The translations under genes were made by a program, and so were the position numbers. The notes under the pieces were generated by a model, which was not told the DNA's origin, searched no databases, and saw only the letters and a program-made list of their open reading frames with translations. A stretch of 64,000 bases of DNA. Origin: Exilibacterium tricleocarpae (GTDB taxonomy: Bacteria; Pseudomonadota; Gammaproteobacteria; Pseudomonadales; Cellvibrionaceae). This document shows, piece after piece, positions 46,351 through 55,130 of this stretch (positions within the stretch are counted from its first letter, which is position 1; each line of letters opens with the position of its first letter). Location: positions 248,942 to 312,941 of the forward strand of contig NZ_ML660095.1 of assembly GCF_007004655.1 (NCBI RefSeq), in the 5' to 3' direction.

Positions 46351-47244
46351 TTACGGCGATCCCGCAAACGATTTATTTACGTGGTCGAGCAGCCATAGAA
46401 TAAACGGATCGCTTTTGGTGCTGGGGTGATATGCCGCCACGACCTCATATCCGGGAGGATATTTCTTGAGTGGAATTTCAAATAACCCTTCACAAGGAAG
46501 GAGGCGGGAGGGGAGAAAAGCCACCATATCTGATTGCCTCAAATACGCCTGTGTTATGTGAAACGAGGGGGCTGAGATAACCACATTGCGACGCAGGCCC
46601 TGCTGTTCAAACCAGGTGTCGGCAGACCCTTTAAAACTGCCTGTTCCGGGCGATGTGACGACAAAATCCTGTTCGGCCAGACTGGGTAGTGGTAAATAAT
46701 CGTCAAATACGATCGCTTTATTGGCCGAAACGCATAGGTACTTTTCGGTGAACAACGACCTGGTAAGCAGACCTTCAGGTACGTATCCGCCAGCGGTAAG
46801 TGCCAGATCGATATCTCCTTGCTGCATTTTCCTGATCAGGTCGGCCACTTCGATATTGACAACGATGACTTTGACTTTTGGCGCAGATTTTCTTAACGTT
46901 TTGAGCAACGGCCCTATAATGACTTCTTGAGTGTAATCTGTTGCCGATACCACCAGTGTTCTTTCTATTTCGCCTGGATTGCCAGAGTTGGGTAGGGGGA
47001 TGTTGTTGAGAGAGTTCAGCACCCCCCGGATATGGGGTTCAATCAACTTGGCATAAGGCGTAGGGACTACCCCATGCCCGGTCCTTACAAACAGCGGATC
47101 ACCCATAATCTTACTTATCTTTTTCACCTGTAGGCTGACTGCCTGTTGAGAGACATCAAGGTATTCCGCCGCCGCCGATATCTTCCCAAATCGATATAGA
47201 GCGTCGAGTGTTCTGAGATGATGTATTTCAAGCTTTTCAATCAT
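46351..47244 (-). CDS. LysR-family transcriptional regulator
   Basis: This 297-residue regulator has an N-terminal winged helix-turn-helix (about 1-65) with AAAEYLDVSQQAVSLQVKKI as recognition region. A periplasmic-binding-protein-like effector domain follows. The regulated genes are unknown. The RidA gene immediately downstream on the same strand is the obvious candidate, or partner in one transcript. Confidence 0.92.
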   Translation of the reverse strand: MIEKLEIHHLRTLDALYRFGKISAAAEYLDVSQQAVSLQVKKISKIMGDPLFVRTGHGVVPTPYAKLIEPHIRGVLNSLNNIPLPNSGNPGEIERTLVVSATDYTQEVIIGPLLKTLRKSAPKVKVIVVNIEVADLIRKMQQGDIDLALTAGGYVPEGLLTRSLFTEKYLCVSANKAIVFDDYLPLPSLAEQDFVVTSPGTGSFKGSADTWFEQQGLRRNVVISAPSFHITQAYLRQSDMVAFLPSRLLPCEGLFEIPLKKYPPGYEVVAAYHPSTKSDPFILWLLDHVNKSFAGSP

Positions 47245-47447
47245 GATTCTCTTGCATCATGTCGGCGGTGTTTACTTTACCGATAACCGCAACCCGAACT
47301 TTCCTGTTGAGTGTTGGCAATTCCCTGCGCCGGCTATTTGGTTGGGTAAACAAGCCCGTGTTTCAATGGGTTAGATGCCAGTGCCCTTTCACCGGATGCG
47401 GTACTTCCGTGACCGCGACCGCCGTCGATCCGGCGCATCGGATGATT

Positions 47448-48146
47448 TTAGACAGAATCCAACAGTGCCGTAATAAAACCCCCAATCCCTGCCAGATTGG
47501 CAGCGGCCGCGATGGCTGCCCCGGCTTTGGTCTTGAGACCTTTGTCGCCGCGCAACTCCCGCAGTTTCTTTTTGCCCAGCGATTTCCCCAACTGCTTGAT
47601 CACCGGGCCCATCAACTCGTGAATAGTGTCCATTTCCCCACTGGCAAACTGTGTCTGGCTGGCATCGAAGATATGGTCGAGCAGTTCAAACAGCGTGCTG
47701 AGGGTAATGGTCACGGTTTCGTAGGTGCTGGAAAAAGGCGCCGTGCCGCCGATTGCCCGCAGGCGTTTTTGCATATATTTATATAACGCCGGATTTTCAA
47801 ATTTGAATTTAACCTGGGCCCGCTCGTAACTCTCCAACTCGAATTTGGTGGTTCTCAATTTTTCGAGAATATCGATCCAGGCCTGGCCTTCGGTGATACC
47901 GGAATATTTTATCAGTCCTGTCTCATAGAGTGACTTGACCCGGGATTCCTTCAGCATAAAAATCTGGCCCAGTTCAAAGGCGTCAAAGGATTTACCGCTG
48001 TATTTGGTATAGAGGTAGATAATCAAGGCATCGAGATCGGGTTTGGGAATGCCGCCCAGGCCTTGTTTGTCGACGTAGTGTTTCATCAGCTCGCCGAGAA
48101 ACTCCGGTTGCTTGCCGAGGGGTACATCCTTTAATAGATTGCGCAA
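47448..48146 (-). CDS. Unrecognised 232-residue protein
   Basis: This is mainly helical and Lys/Glu-rich. The N-terminal 60 residues (VPLGKQPEFLGELMKHYVDK and on) have a helix-turn-helix-like feel around FELGQIFMLKESRVKSLYE. The C-terminus is an Ala/Gly-rich hydrophobic helix (AGAAIAAAANLAGIGGF) that could insert in a membrane. TTG 48146 is supported by AGGAGA nine bases upstream. I do not know the family. It precedes the RidA/LysR pair and follows a methyltransferase gene on the same strand. Confidence 0.6.
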   Translation of the reverse strand: MRNLLKDVPLGKQPEFLGELMKHYVDKQGLGGIPKPDLDALIIYLYTKYSGKSFDAFELGQIFMLKESRVKSLYETGLIKYSGITEGQAWIDILEKLRTTKFELESYERAQVKFKFENPALYKYMQKRLRAIGGTAPFSSTYETVTITLSTLFELLDHIFDASQTQFASGEMDTIHELMGPVIKQLGKSLGKKKLRELRGDKGLKTKAGAAIAAAANLAGIGGFITALLDSV

Positions 48147-48200
48147 GGTTTTGGTCTCCTGATCTGTGGTGCCATGCCTGTTGCCGCCGGGCCTGCTGTT

Positions 48201-48923
48201 TCAGCCGGGTTTGCGTGCCACAAAGCGGCGCCCGATCCAACAGTCGCTGTCGATTTCGCCCAGGCTTCTCTCGAGGGCCAATGCGGCTTCCACCACAGCC
48301 CCGCCCTGTGGGGTTGCGGCGACCTCCCGGCAGATATAGCGATACAGGTAGGGTGCGGTCGCCAGGTGCGTGAGGCGAAAGCGCGCGCTCAACGCATCCC
48401 GCAGGGTGGTGGCAGTGTGTAAGTGATGGTCTCGATGCAAAGAATGACCCCGTTGCACGGCCAGCAGTTCTTCGCGCAAGGCCGTGTCCGGATACGGCAG
48501 CGCCGCGCTGGCTTCCAGCAGCGCCAACAGTTCATAGAACCAGCCGGCGAAGGCCGGCTTCAGTTCGTCGAAGGCGAAGTCCTCGACCATAACCGCGCCG
48601 CCGGGGGCCAATAGCTTTGCCGCCTCATCCAATGCCGCAGCCAGTGGTTGGATATGGTGCAGTGAGCGGGTAAAGACAATGACATCAAAAGGGTTTTCGA
48701 TAAACTGCGGCCAGTGTGCGACTCGCGCATCCACGCCCCGCTGGCGAGCCCTGGCTACGGCGGCCGCGTCGGTGTCGATCGCCACTACCTGATGGCCGCG
48801 GGTTTTCAGGGCCTCAGCCACCTCGCCGCTGCCACAGCCGACCTCCAGTACCCGGGCCCGGTTGTGCGCGTGGTCGGTAATAAAGCGAACGGTTTCCCGG
48901 GTCGGGATTTGCACGGGGTCCAT
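48201..48923 (-). CDS. Class I SAM-dependent methyltransferase
   Basis: This 240-residue protein has motif I VLEVGCGSGEV (about 24-34), the acidic strand-2 end VVAIDTD, DVIVFTRSLHHI and LLAPGGAVMVEDF. The core is a UbiE-like small-molecule methyltransferase fold. The substrate is not evident. ATG 48923 has GGAGAG upstream. A lipoprotein gene lies 44 bp upstream on the same strand. Confidence 0.85.
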   Translation of the reverse strand: MDPVQIPTRETVRFITDHAHNRARVLEVGCGSGEVAEALKTRGHQVVAIDTDAAAVARARQRGVDARVAHWPQFIENPFDVIVFTRSLHHIQPLAAALDEAAKLLAPGGAVMVEDFAFDELKPAFAGWFYELLALLEASAALPYPDTALREELLAVQRGHSLHRDHHLHTATTLRDALSARFRLTHLATAPYLYRYICREVAATPQGGAVVEAALALERSLGEIDSDCWIGRRFVARKPG

Positions 48924-48967
48924 TACATAGTCTCTCCGGCGACGGACCGGGGCGGGCTGCGGCCGGA

Positions 48968-49351
48968 TTAAAAACTATCGTTGATTAAAACCAGCGGCCG
49001 GTCTTCCTGCTGGGATTGCAACACCAGCTTTCCCTCCGTCAGTTCCTGTATGTTGTAGCGGTATCGCCTGTTTTTGCCTTTCTCGATGGGCGCCTCGTAT
49101 TCGATGTGCAGCACCGCATTTTCAACACGCCACCTGAACTCGTGGGCAAAGGGGGCATGATCGGTGCCGGTGAGGGTTTCGTAAACCCCTTCCCCGTCTC
49201 CGGTAAATGTCCAGTGTGCCGGTGCCCGGCTCCAGTGGCCGACCAGCAGCGCGGTCGCCTGCCGGTCGTCGACCTTGAGCGGGGCCTGGGTGGTGCAGCC
49301 GATCAGTGCCAGCAGCGGTGCTAACAACAGGACTGTGATCGTTATGCGCAT
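48968..49351 (-). CDS. Putative lipoprotein
   Basis: This 127-residue protein has a signal peptide with lipobox LALIGC (Cys19). The mature part is a small beta-rich domain (LLVGHWSRAPAHWTFTGDGEGVYE). It resembles lipocalin-like stand-alone lipoproteins that test for hydrophobic ligands, but the family is not certain. It is the first gene of a probable unit with the methyltransferase. Confidence 0.65.
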   Translation of the reverse strand: MRITITVLLLAPLLALIGCTTQAPLKVDDRQATALLVGHWSRAPAHWTFTGDGEGVYETLTGTDHAPFAHEFRWRVENAVLHIEYEAPIEKGKNRRYRYNIQELTEGKLVLQSQQEDRPLVLINDSF

Positions 49352-49690
49352 GGGGCGGTTTCACTCTCTCCTGGGATCGCTGGGGGGGGCGGCCTGTGTG
49401 CGCCGTTTGTTCGGTTATTCAGTTCGTCAATGGTTCGGTGTTTACCCGGGGCTAAAGGCGTCCCGGTACAGCGGTGGCGGTTAGGATTGTATCAGGCTGC
49501 TCGGGTTGTGAAAATTGAAAGTTCCGCCGGCGCCCTGGAGGTAACGGATGCCGATCGGTAAAAAACGACTGCCGGCCGCAACCCGACTGCCGCTTTGTCT
49601 GTATATAAGAATATTAGTCCGGCCGCTTTGCGGTCGGCGTGAGAACCGCTTTTTGCGGCGAGCGCCGGTTTTGGTAACGAGGTAAAGTCC
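49352..49690. other. Spacer between divergent genes
   Basis: This 339-bp spacer probably holds promoters for the - strand lipoprotein and the + strand DUF6176-like gene. Small hairpins around GCCGCTTTGCGGTCGGC (49622-49638) are visible. A 66-codon - strand frame overlapping the + gene start was judged unreal. Nothing else is clear. Confidence 0.5.
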
Positions 49691-50041
49691 ATGCTGAAAA
49701 CCCAATGCCTGAAAGTGCCGATAGTGACGGGGCGGGAGGCGCGGGTCCGCCACTGGCTCGCCTCGTTGAACAGTCGTAAACATGCGGTGCTGGAGGCGAT
49801 CAGGTCGGAACAGATAGCCGACGAAGCGATCTTCTACGCCGACGAAGCGGGCGGTAGTTTTCTCTATCTCTACGCGCGGGCGTTTGATTTCGCCGTGGCC
49901 GCCGAGGCATTTCAGTCATCGGCATTACCCATTGATCGGGAGTTCAAGATTATCTATGGCGAGTGCCTGGATTTCGAGGCGGCCCTGCCCCTGGAGCTGT
50001 TGTTTGCGGCTGACAGTTTCCGCGAGGACACCTGTCCCTAG
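49691..50041 (+). CDS. DUF6176-like small protein
   Basis: This 116-residue protein has a ferredoxin-like alpha/beta pattern. It starts LKTQCLKVPIVTGREARVRHWLASL and has DEAIFYADEAGGSFLYLYARAFDF, which resembles the DUF6176 family of stand-alone dimeric barrel-like proteins. ATG 49691 has GAGG upstream. Function unknown. Confidence 0.6.
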   Translation: MLKTQCLKVPIVTGREARVRHWLASLNSRKHAVLEAIRSEQIADEAIFYADEAGGSFLYLYARAFDFAVAAEAFQSSALPIDREFKIIYGECLDFEAALPLELLFAADSFREDTCP

Positions 50042-50145
50042 CTGGCCAGCCCTACCTCCGTGTTTCTAATTTTTTATCACGACGGGGGCATTCGCGCCTG
50101 CTGCGGCATGCTAAAGTGTTCATATTTGAGGCTTGGGTTGCTGGC

Positions 50146-52236
50146 ATGGCGGTATATCGTTTTCCCTGGTGGCGGATAGTGCTGGGGCTGGTGCTGGTAT
50201 TGGCACTGCTGATCACTTTGCTGCCGCTGGCGGTACAGACTTTGACGCTGCGGTGGTTAGAGCGCCAGGGGTTGCAGGCAGAGTTTGGTTATCTCGGGTT
50301 TTCCCCCTTGCGGGGCACTTTGTCGCTGCAGGATTTGCGCGGCCGCAGTGAGCGGGGCGATGGCTTTGCCGTGCAGCGGCTGTTGCTCGATATCGCCTGG
50401 ACGGGGCTGCTCGATGGCCGCTTGCAGGTCGAGAATATCGAACTTGAGGGCGTGCAGCTCGATATCGCGGTCACTGGCGGCCTGCGAGTGGGAGGGATAG
50501 ATATCGACGCCCTCGAGGCTACTGCCGAGCCCGCACCGCCGCCCGACGAAACCCGGGCGCGACCCTGGACCCTGCAGGTGGAGCGGTTCGGTTTTCGAGA
50601 CCTTTCTGTTTGCTACCGCGACACTGCACCCGCTGCCGCGCCCCCGCTGCACCTGTGTGGATCGCTGGTGCGCATCGGTTCGGGCGCGCCGGTGGTTGCA
50701 CAAACGGGAGCTGGACCCCGGGTAACCTTCGACGGCGAACTGGTGTTGGCGGGGCTCGAGTTGCGCGACCTGCAGGTGCCGGCAACGCTGCTGCAACTGG
50801 ACACATTGTCCGTTCAAGGGGGCAGCCTGACCGCAGAGCAAATGACCCTGGCACGCCTGGAGTTGGCCAATCTGGCGCTGGCCGGGCGGGATGCGGCGGC
50901 GGTTGCCGCGCAGGATAATCCCTTTCACCTGAAATTGCGGCGCCTGCTGGTCGCGGGTATCGACCGGTCCACGGCGGTGATTGCAGTGAAGCACATAGAA
51001 CTGGATGGGCCGGATATGCTGTTGCACCGGACCCGAACCGGCGAGATGCCGTTGCAGGTATTAGTGACCGATCTGGCGAGCCCTGGTGGGGAGCGGACGC
51101 CAGAGGCGGACACCAAAACGACGCCGGAGGGCGCGCCTGCTGCCGGTGCGGATGGCAGCGCCGATGATTTGGGCGCTGTGGGAGGTGATACCCCGGATGC
51201 TGCGCCTACCCCCGACACTGCCCTGGTGATCGACCGGGTGTCACTCAGTGACGGCAAACTGCTGCTACTCGATGAGAGCACACCGACACCGGTTCGCAAA
51301 AGCCTGCGGGATATTACCGTGTCGATAGAAGGGCTCGACAGTCGCGCGCCCGGTCGCCCGGCCACGCTGTCGCTGTCCGCCGGCTTGGATGAATTTGGCA
51401 CCATGGCGGTGGACGGCACGGTCAAGCCGTTCGCCGAGGCGCTGGAAGTCACCCTGTCCGGCAGCCTGACGGCGGTGAACCTCCTGCCCTTCAGCGGCTA
51501 TATGGAGCAGGCGATCGGTTACCGTATCGTCAGCGGCCAGTTCAGCGATCAATTCCGCCTCGCCATCGCCGACAACCAGATTGATGCCGTTACCGAACTG
51601 GCATTGCACAAACTGGATATAAACCGCCTCAAAGCCGCCACCGCTGGAGAGGGTAGCACCGAGAGCGGCCTGCTGCCGATTGGGGTGGCCCTCGACCTGT
51701 TGCGCGAGGACGACGACAGGATAGCCCTGAAGCTGCCGGTGCGGGGCGATCTTCACGACCCGGACTTTTCACTGACCGACGTCACCACCAGGGTTGCGCG
51801 CAAGGCCCTGACCGAGGCGGTGATCAACTATTACACACCCTTCGGCCTGGTAAGCCTGGGTTCGATGCTGGTGTCGTCGGCGACCCGATTGCGCTTTGCA
51901 CCGCTGGAGTATGCCCCGGGTGAGGTAGAGCCTGATGAAGGTGCTGCCGAGCGGTTGCAGCAGTTGTCGCAGTTGTTACAGAAAAAAAAGCGGCTCAACC
52001 TGGTGTTCTGTCCCCTTGCCACCGGCCCCGATCGGGCCCAACTTTACCCGGATGACCATGAGGGTGCGGCGGCTGACGCCCAGGTGCAGCGGCTGCGGCA
52101 GTTGGCGCAGCAACGGGGCGAGGCGGCGAAGCGCCGCCTGCTGGCGCTGGGGGTGGCCAGCGAGCAGGTCGTGCTTTGCAGCCCCGCCTTCGACCCCGAC
52201 CCGGCGCTGGCGCCACAGGTGCGCATAAGTCTGTAG
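50146..52236 (+). CDS. AsmA/DUF748-like large periplasmic protein
   Basis: This 696-residue protein has an N-terminal membrane anchor (IVLGLVLVLALLITLLPLAV). Repeating beta-strands follow (FGYLGFSPLRGTLSLQDL, LLDGRLQVENIELEGVQLDI), as in AsmA-like and DUF748 proteins that bridge the envelope for lipid traffic. A Pro/Asp/Thr-rich linker sits at about 320-370. The DUF748 core includes LSGSLTAVNLLPFSGYMEQAIGY-type and YYTPFGLVSLGSML segments. It lies directly before parC with a 92-bp gap. ATG 50146 gives the normal start; GTG 50116 would add a non-typical extension. Confidence 0.8.
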   Translation: MAVYRFPWWRIVLGLVLVLALLITLLPLAVQTLTLRWLERQGLQAEFGYLGFSPLRGTLSLQDLRGRSERGDGFAVQRLLLDIAWTGLLDGRLQVENIELEGVQLDIAVTGGLRVGGIDIDALEATAEPAPPPDETRARPWTLQVERFGFRDLSVCYRDTAPAAAPPLHLCGSLVRIGSGAPVVAQTGAGPRVTFDGELVLAGLELRDLQVPATLLQLDTLSVQGGSLTAEQMTLARLELANLALAGRDAAAVAAQDNPFHLKLRRLLVAGIDRSTAVIAVKHIELDGPDMLLHRTRTGEMPLQVLVTDLASPGGERTPEADTKTTPEGAPAAGADGSADDLGAVGGDTPDAAPTPDTALVIDRVSLSDGKLLLLDESTPTPVRKSLRDITVSIEGLDSRAPGRPATLSLSAGLDEFGTMAVDGTVKPFAEALEVTLSGSLTAVNLLPFSGYMEQAIGYRIVSGQFSDQFRLAIADNQIDAVTELALHKLDINRLKAATAGEGSTESGLLPIGVALDLLREDDDRIALKLPVRGDLHDPDFSLTDVTTRVARKALTEAVINYYTPFGLVSLGSMLVSSATRLRFAPLEYAPGEVEPDEGAAERLQQLSQLLQKKKRLNLVFCPLATGPDRAQLYPDDHEGAAADAQVQRLRQLAQQRGEAAKRRLLALGVASEQVVLCSPAFDPDPALAPQVRISL

Positions 52237-52328
52237 GGGATAGGTCTGTAAGCGAGACCTAATGGATTGATGCCCGCCGCGGCATTTGGTATAAGCCGGG
52301 CAGAAACTTTAATGTAGCAGGACGATTT

Positions 52329-54575
52329 ATGACCGATGCCACCACGCCCGGTGAAGCCGATGAACGTATCTCCCTGAAACAGTACACGGAGCAGGCTTAC
52401 CTCAACTATTCCATGTACGTTATTCTGGACCGCGCCCTGCCCCACGTGGGCGACGGCCTGAAGCCGGTGCAGCGGCGCATTGTCTACGCCATGAGTGAGC
52501 TGGGCCTGAAGGTATCGGCCAAGTACAAGAAATCCGCCCGCACCGTGGGTGACGTGATCGGTAAGTATCACCCCCATGGCGACTCGGCCTCCTACGAGGC
52601 TATGGTGCTGATGGCGCAGCCGTTTTCATACCGCTATACCCTGATCGACGGCCAGGGCAACTGGGGCTCCCCCGACGATCCCAAATCCTTTGCCGCCATG
52701 CGCTATACGGAGTCGCGCCTGACCGCCTACAGCGATGTGCTGCTGTCGGAACTGGGCCAGGGCACGGTGGACTGGGAGCCGAATTTCGACGGCACCCTGC
52801 AGGAGCCTTCCGTGCTGCCGGCACGGGTTCCCAATGTGTTGCTCAACGGCACCACCGGCATTGCCGTGGGCATGGCCACCGATATTCCGCCCCACAATCT
52901 GCGGGAAGTGGTGGCGGCAACCGTGCACCTGTTGGAAAACCCCAAGGCGTCGGTGGCCGATTTGTGCGAGTTTGTGTTGGCGCCGGACCTGCCCACGGAA
53001 GCGGAGATCATCTCGCCCCGGGAAGATATCCGGAAAATGTACGAAACCGGTCGCGGCAGCCTGCGCATGCGCGCGGTGTGGAGCAAAGAGGGCGGCGATG
53101 TGGTGGTGACGGCTTTGCCGCACCAGGTCAGCGGCGCGAAGGTGCTGGAGCAGATCGCCGCGCAGATGCAGGCGAAGAAGCTGCCCATGGTGGCCGACCT
53201 GCGCGACGAGTCCGATCATGAAAACCCCACCCGCCTGGTGATTGTGCCGCGCTCCAACCGCATCGACCTGGAAGCGATGATGAATCACCTGTTTGCCACC
53301 ACCGACCTGGAGCGCACCTACCGTATCAATATCAATGTTATCGGTATCGACGGGCGCCCCGCTGTCAAATCGCTGGATATCATTCTCGGCGAGTGGTTGA
53401 GCTTCCGCATGGTGACTGTGCGCCGGCGCCTGCAATATCGATTGACCAAAGTGGAAGAACGGCTCGAGCGCCTGGCGGCCTTGCTGATTGTCTTTCTCAA
53501 TGTGGACGAGGTGATCCGGATCATCCGCACCGAGGATGAGCCCAAGCCGGTATTGATCAAGCGCTTCAAGCTGAGCGAGATGCAGGCCGAGTATATTCTC
53601 GACACCAAACTGCGCCAGTTGGCCCGCCTCGAGGAGATGAAAATCCTCGAGGAGAAAGCGGCACTGGAAGGCGAGCGCGACAACCTGCAGAAAACGCTCG
53701 ACTCGGCCCGCCGCCTGAAAACGCTGGTGAAAAAGGAACTGCTGGAGGCCGCCGACACCTACGGCGACGAGCGCCGCTCGCCCCTGGTCTCCCGCGGCGA
53801 GGCCCAGGCGTTTAGCGAGACAGACCTGTTGAGCAGCGACCCGATTACCGTGATCCTGTCGGAGAAAGGCTGGATTCGCGCCGCCAAGGGACACGATATC
53901 GACCCCCATACGCTCAGCTATAAAGCCGGCGATAAATTCAAGCTGTCGGCCCAGGGTAAAACCAACCAGAATGTCACACTGCTGGACTCCACCGGCCGCA
54001 GCTACGCGCTGGCGGCGCACACGCTGCCCTCGGCGCGGGGCCAGGGCGAGCCGGTGACCGGCCGGCTCAATGCACCCAGCGGCGCCACGTTTAACGGCTT
54101 GCTGATGGGGCAGGATCGACAGCGTCTGTTGTTGTGCTCTGATGCCGGCTACGGTTTCGTGGCGAACTTCGGTGACCTCTACACCAAAAACCGCTCCGGC
54201 AAGGCGGCGCTGACGTTGCCCAAGGGAGCCCGGGTATTGCCGGCCATGGTCATTGCCGATCCGGACAACGACTTGCTGGCGGCGGTCAGTAACGAGGGCC
54301 GGTTACTGGTGTTTCCCGTCACCGAACTGCCGGAACTGGCGCGGGGTAAAGGCAATAAAATCATGAATATTCCCGCCGCCCGGGTGCAGTCGCGGGAGGA
54401 GTTTGTGATGGGGGTGGCCGTGGTCGGCGCCGGGCAGGCGTTGAAGTTAAATGCCGGCAAGCGCCACCTGAACTTAAAGCACGCAGACCTGGACCACTAC
54501 CGTGGCGAACGGGGCCGGCGCGGCAACAAACTGCCGCGGGGATTCCAGAAAGTGGACAGCATAGAGGTTTGTTGA
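52329..54575 (+). CDS. parC: DNA topoisomerase IV subunit A
   Basis: This 748-residue protein has the ParC opening [20 protein letters not shown] and the catalytic Tyr126 in [11 protein letters not shown]. The quinolone-sensitive positions equivalent to E. coli S80 and E84 are Ser86 and Glu90 (GDSASYE), so no classic resistance change is present. A coiled-coil tower and the C-terminal beta-pinwheel follow. It forms the A2B2 enzyme with ParE (not in window) that decatenates daughter chromosomes. A PilZ gene begins 21 bp downstream and is probably cotranscribed. Confidence 0.97.
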   Translation: MTDATTPGEADERISLKQYTEQAYLNYSMYVILDRALPHVGDGLKPVQRRIVYAMSELGLKVSAKYKKSARTVGDVIGKYHPHGDSASYEAMVLMAQPFSYRYTLIDGQGNWGSPDDPKSFAAMRYTESRLTAYSDVLLSELGQGTVDWEPNFDGTLQEPSVLPARVPNVLLNGTTGIAVGMATDIPPHNLREVVAATVHLLENPKASVADLCEFVLAPDLPTEAEIISPREDIRKMYETGRGSLRMRAVWSKEGGDVVVTALPHQVSGAKVLEQIAAQMQAKKLPMVADLRDESDHENPTRLVIVPRSNRIDLEAMMNHLFATTDLERTYRININVIGIDGRPAVKSLDIILGEWLSFRMVTVRRRLQYRLTKVEERLERLAALLIVFLNVDEVIRIIRTEDEPKPVLIKRFKLSEMQAEYILDTKLRQLARLEEMKILEEKAALEGERDNLQKTLDSARRLKTLVKKELLEAADTYGDERRSPLVSRGEAQAFSETDLLSSDPITVILSEKGWIRAAKGHDIDPHTLSYKAGDKFKLSAQGKTNQNVTLLDSTGRSYALAAHTLPSARGQGEPVTGRLNAPSGATFNGLLMGQDRQRLLLCSDAGYGFVANFGDLYTKNRSGKAALTLPKGARVLPAMVIADPDNDLLAAVSNEGRLLVFPVTELPELARGKGNKIMNIPAARVQSREEFVMGVAVVGAGQALKLNAGKRHLNLKHADLDHYRGERGRRGNKLPRGFQKVDSIEVC

Positions 54576-54596
54576 CAGCAGACGACCGAGAGGCTT

Positions 54597-54857
54597 ATGA
54601 ACAGCGATCAGCGCCGGTGTCCGCGCACACCGTTAAAATGCCGCATCAAGATCACGCACGTCAGTATCGGTGAGATCGAGGTCAACACCCGCAATATTTC
54701 CGACGGCGGCGTGTTTATCGTTACCGGGGATATAGAGATGCCGCCGGTGGGCACCGTGGTCGTGGGCCAGGTCCAGGGTATGCCGGAGCCGGCGCCGTTG
54801 CTCGATATGGAAATCGTGCGGGTGGAGCCCGAGGGCGTGGGGCTGAGATTTCTCTAG
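54597..54857 (+). CDS. PilZ-domain protein (c-di-GMP-binding type)
   Basis: This 86-residue protein consists of a PilZ domain alone. The N-terminal arginine motif (QRRCPRTPL, fitting RxxxR) and NISDGGVFI (D/NxSxxG) together form the c-di-GMP-binding site. It probably acts as a small c-di-GMP effector by binding partner proteins. It follows parC by 21 bp. Its stop is 13 bp from the start of a 260-bp palindromic repeat. Confidence 0.88.
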   Translation: MNSDQRRCPRTPLKCRIKITHVSIGEIEVNTRNISDGGVFIVTGDIEMPPVGTVVVGQVQGMPEPAPLLDMEIVRVEPEGVGLRFL

Positions 54858-54870
54858 CCCGCCGCTCGAG

Positions 54871-55130
54871 CTAGTGCTTTGACCAGAAAATATTTGCACT
54901 TCGGTTGCACTGAGGTTTCGATCAGGGGGGGCGCCTAGCCTATAGCCCTTCGGGACCTTCACCAGCAGGGATGCTGGCGTAGAGCCTACAGGGATGTATT
55001 TATCGGGGGGGGGGCGCCTAGCCCGTGTCCTGGAGGGCTATAGGCTAGGCGCCCCCCCTGATCGAGACCGTGTCAGCTGAGGACACCAAAACCCGTTTTG
55101 GGTGAAAATCTTTATTTGTCAAAGCACTAG
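54871..55130. repeat. 260-bp palindromic repeat element (MITE- or REP-like)
   Basis: The ends are 13-bp inverted repeats, CTAGTGCTTTGAC at 54871-54883 and its complement at 55118-55130. Inside are exact 30-bp inverted arms at 54920-54949 and 55034-55063, each with a run of seven G or C and GCGCCTAGCC. A third partial copy lies near 55005-55025. A smaller hairpin CCAGCAGGGATGCTGG sits in the middle. It fills the gap between the convergent PilZ and aceK genes, and the aceK stop codon is inside the right end. It may act as a bidirectional terminator. It encodes nothing. Confidence 0.85.

Noticed and set aside
49492..49692. 66-codon - strand frame starting over the DUF6176-like gene start
   Set aside because: It overlaps the start of a better-supported gene, has no family features and weak initiation context.
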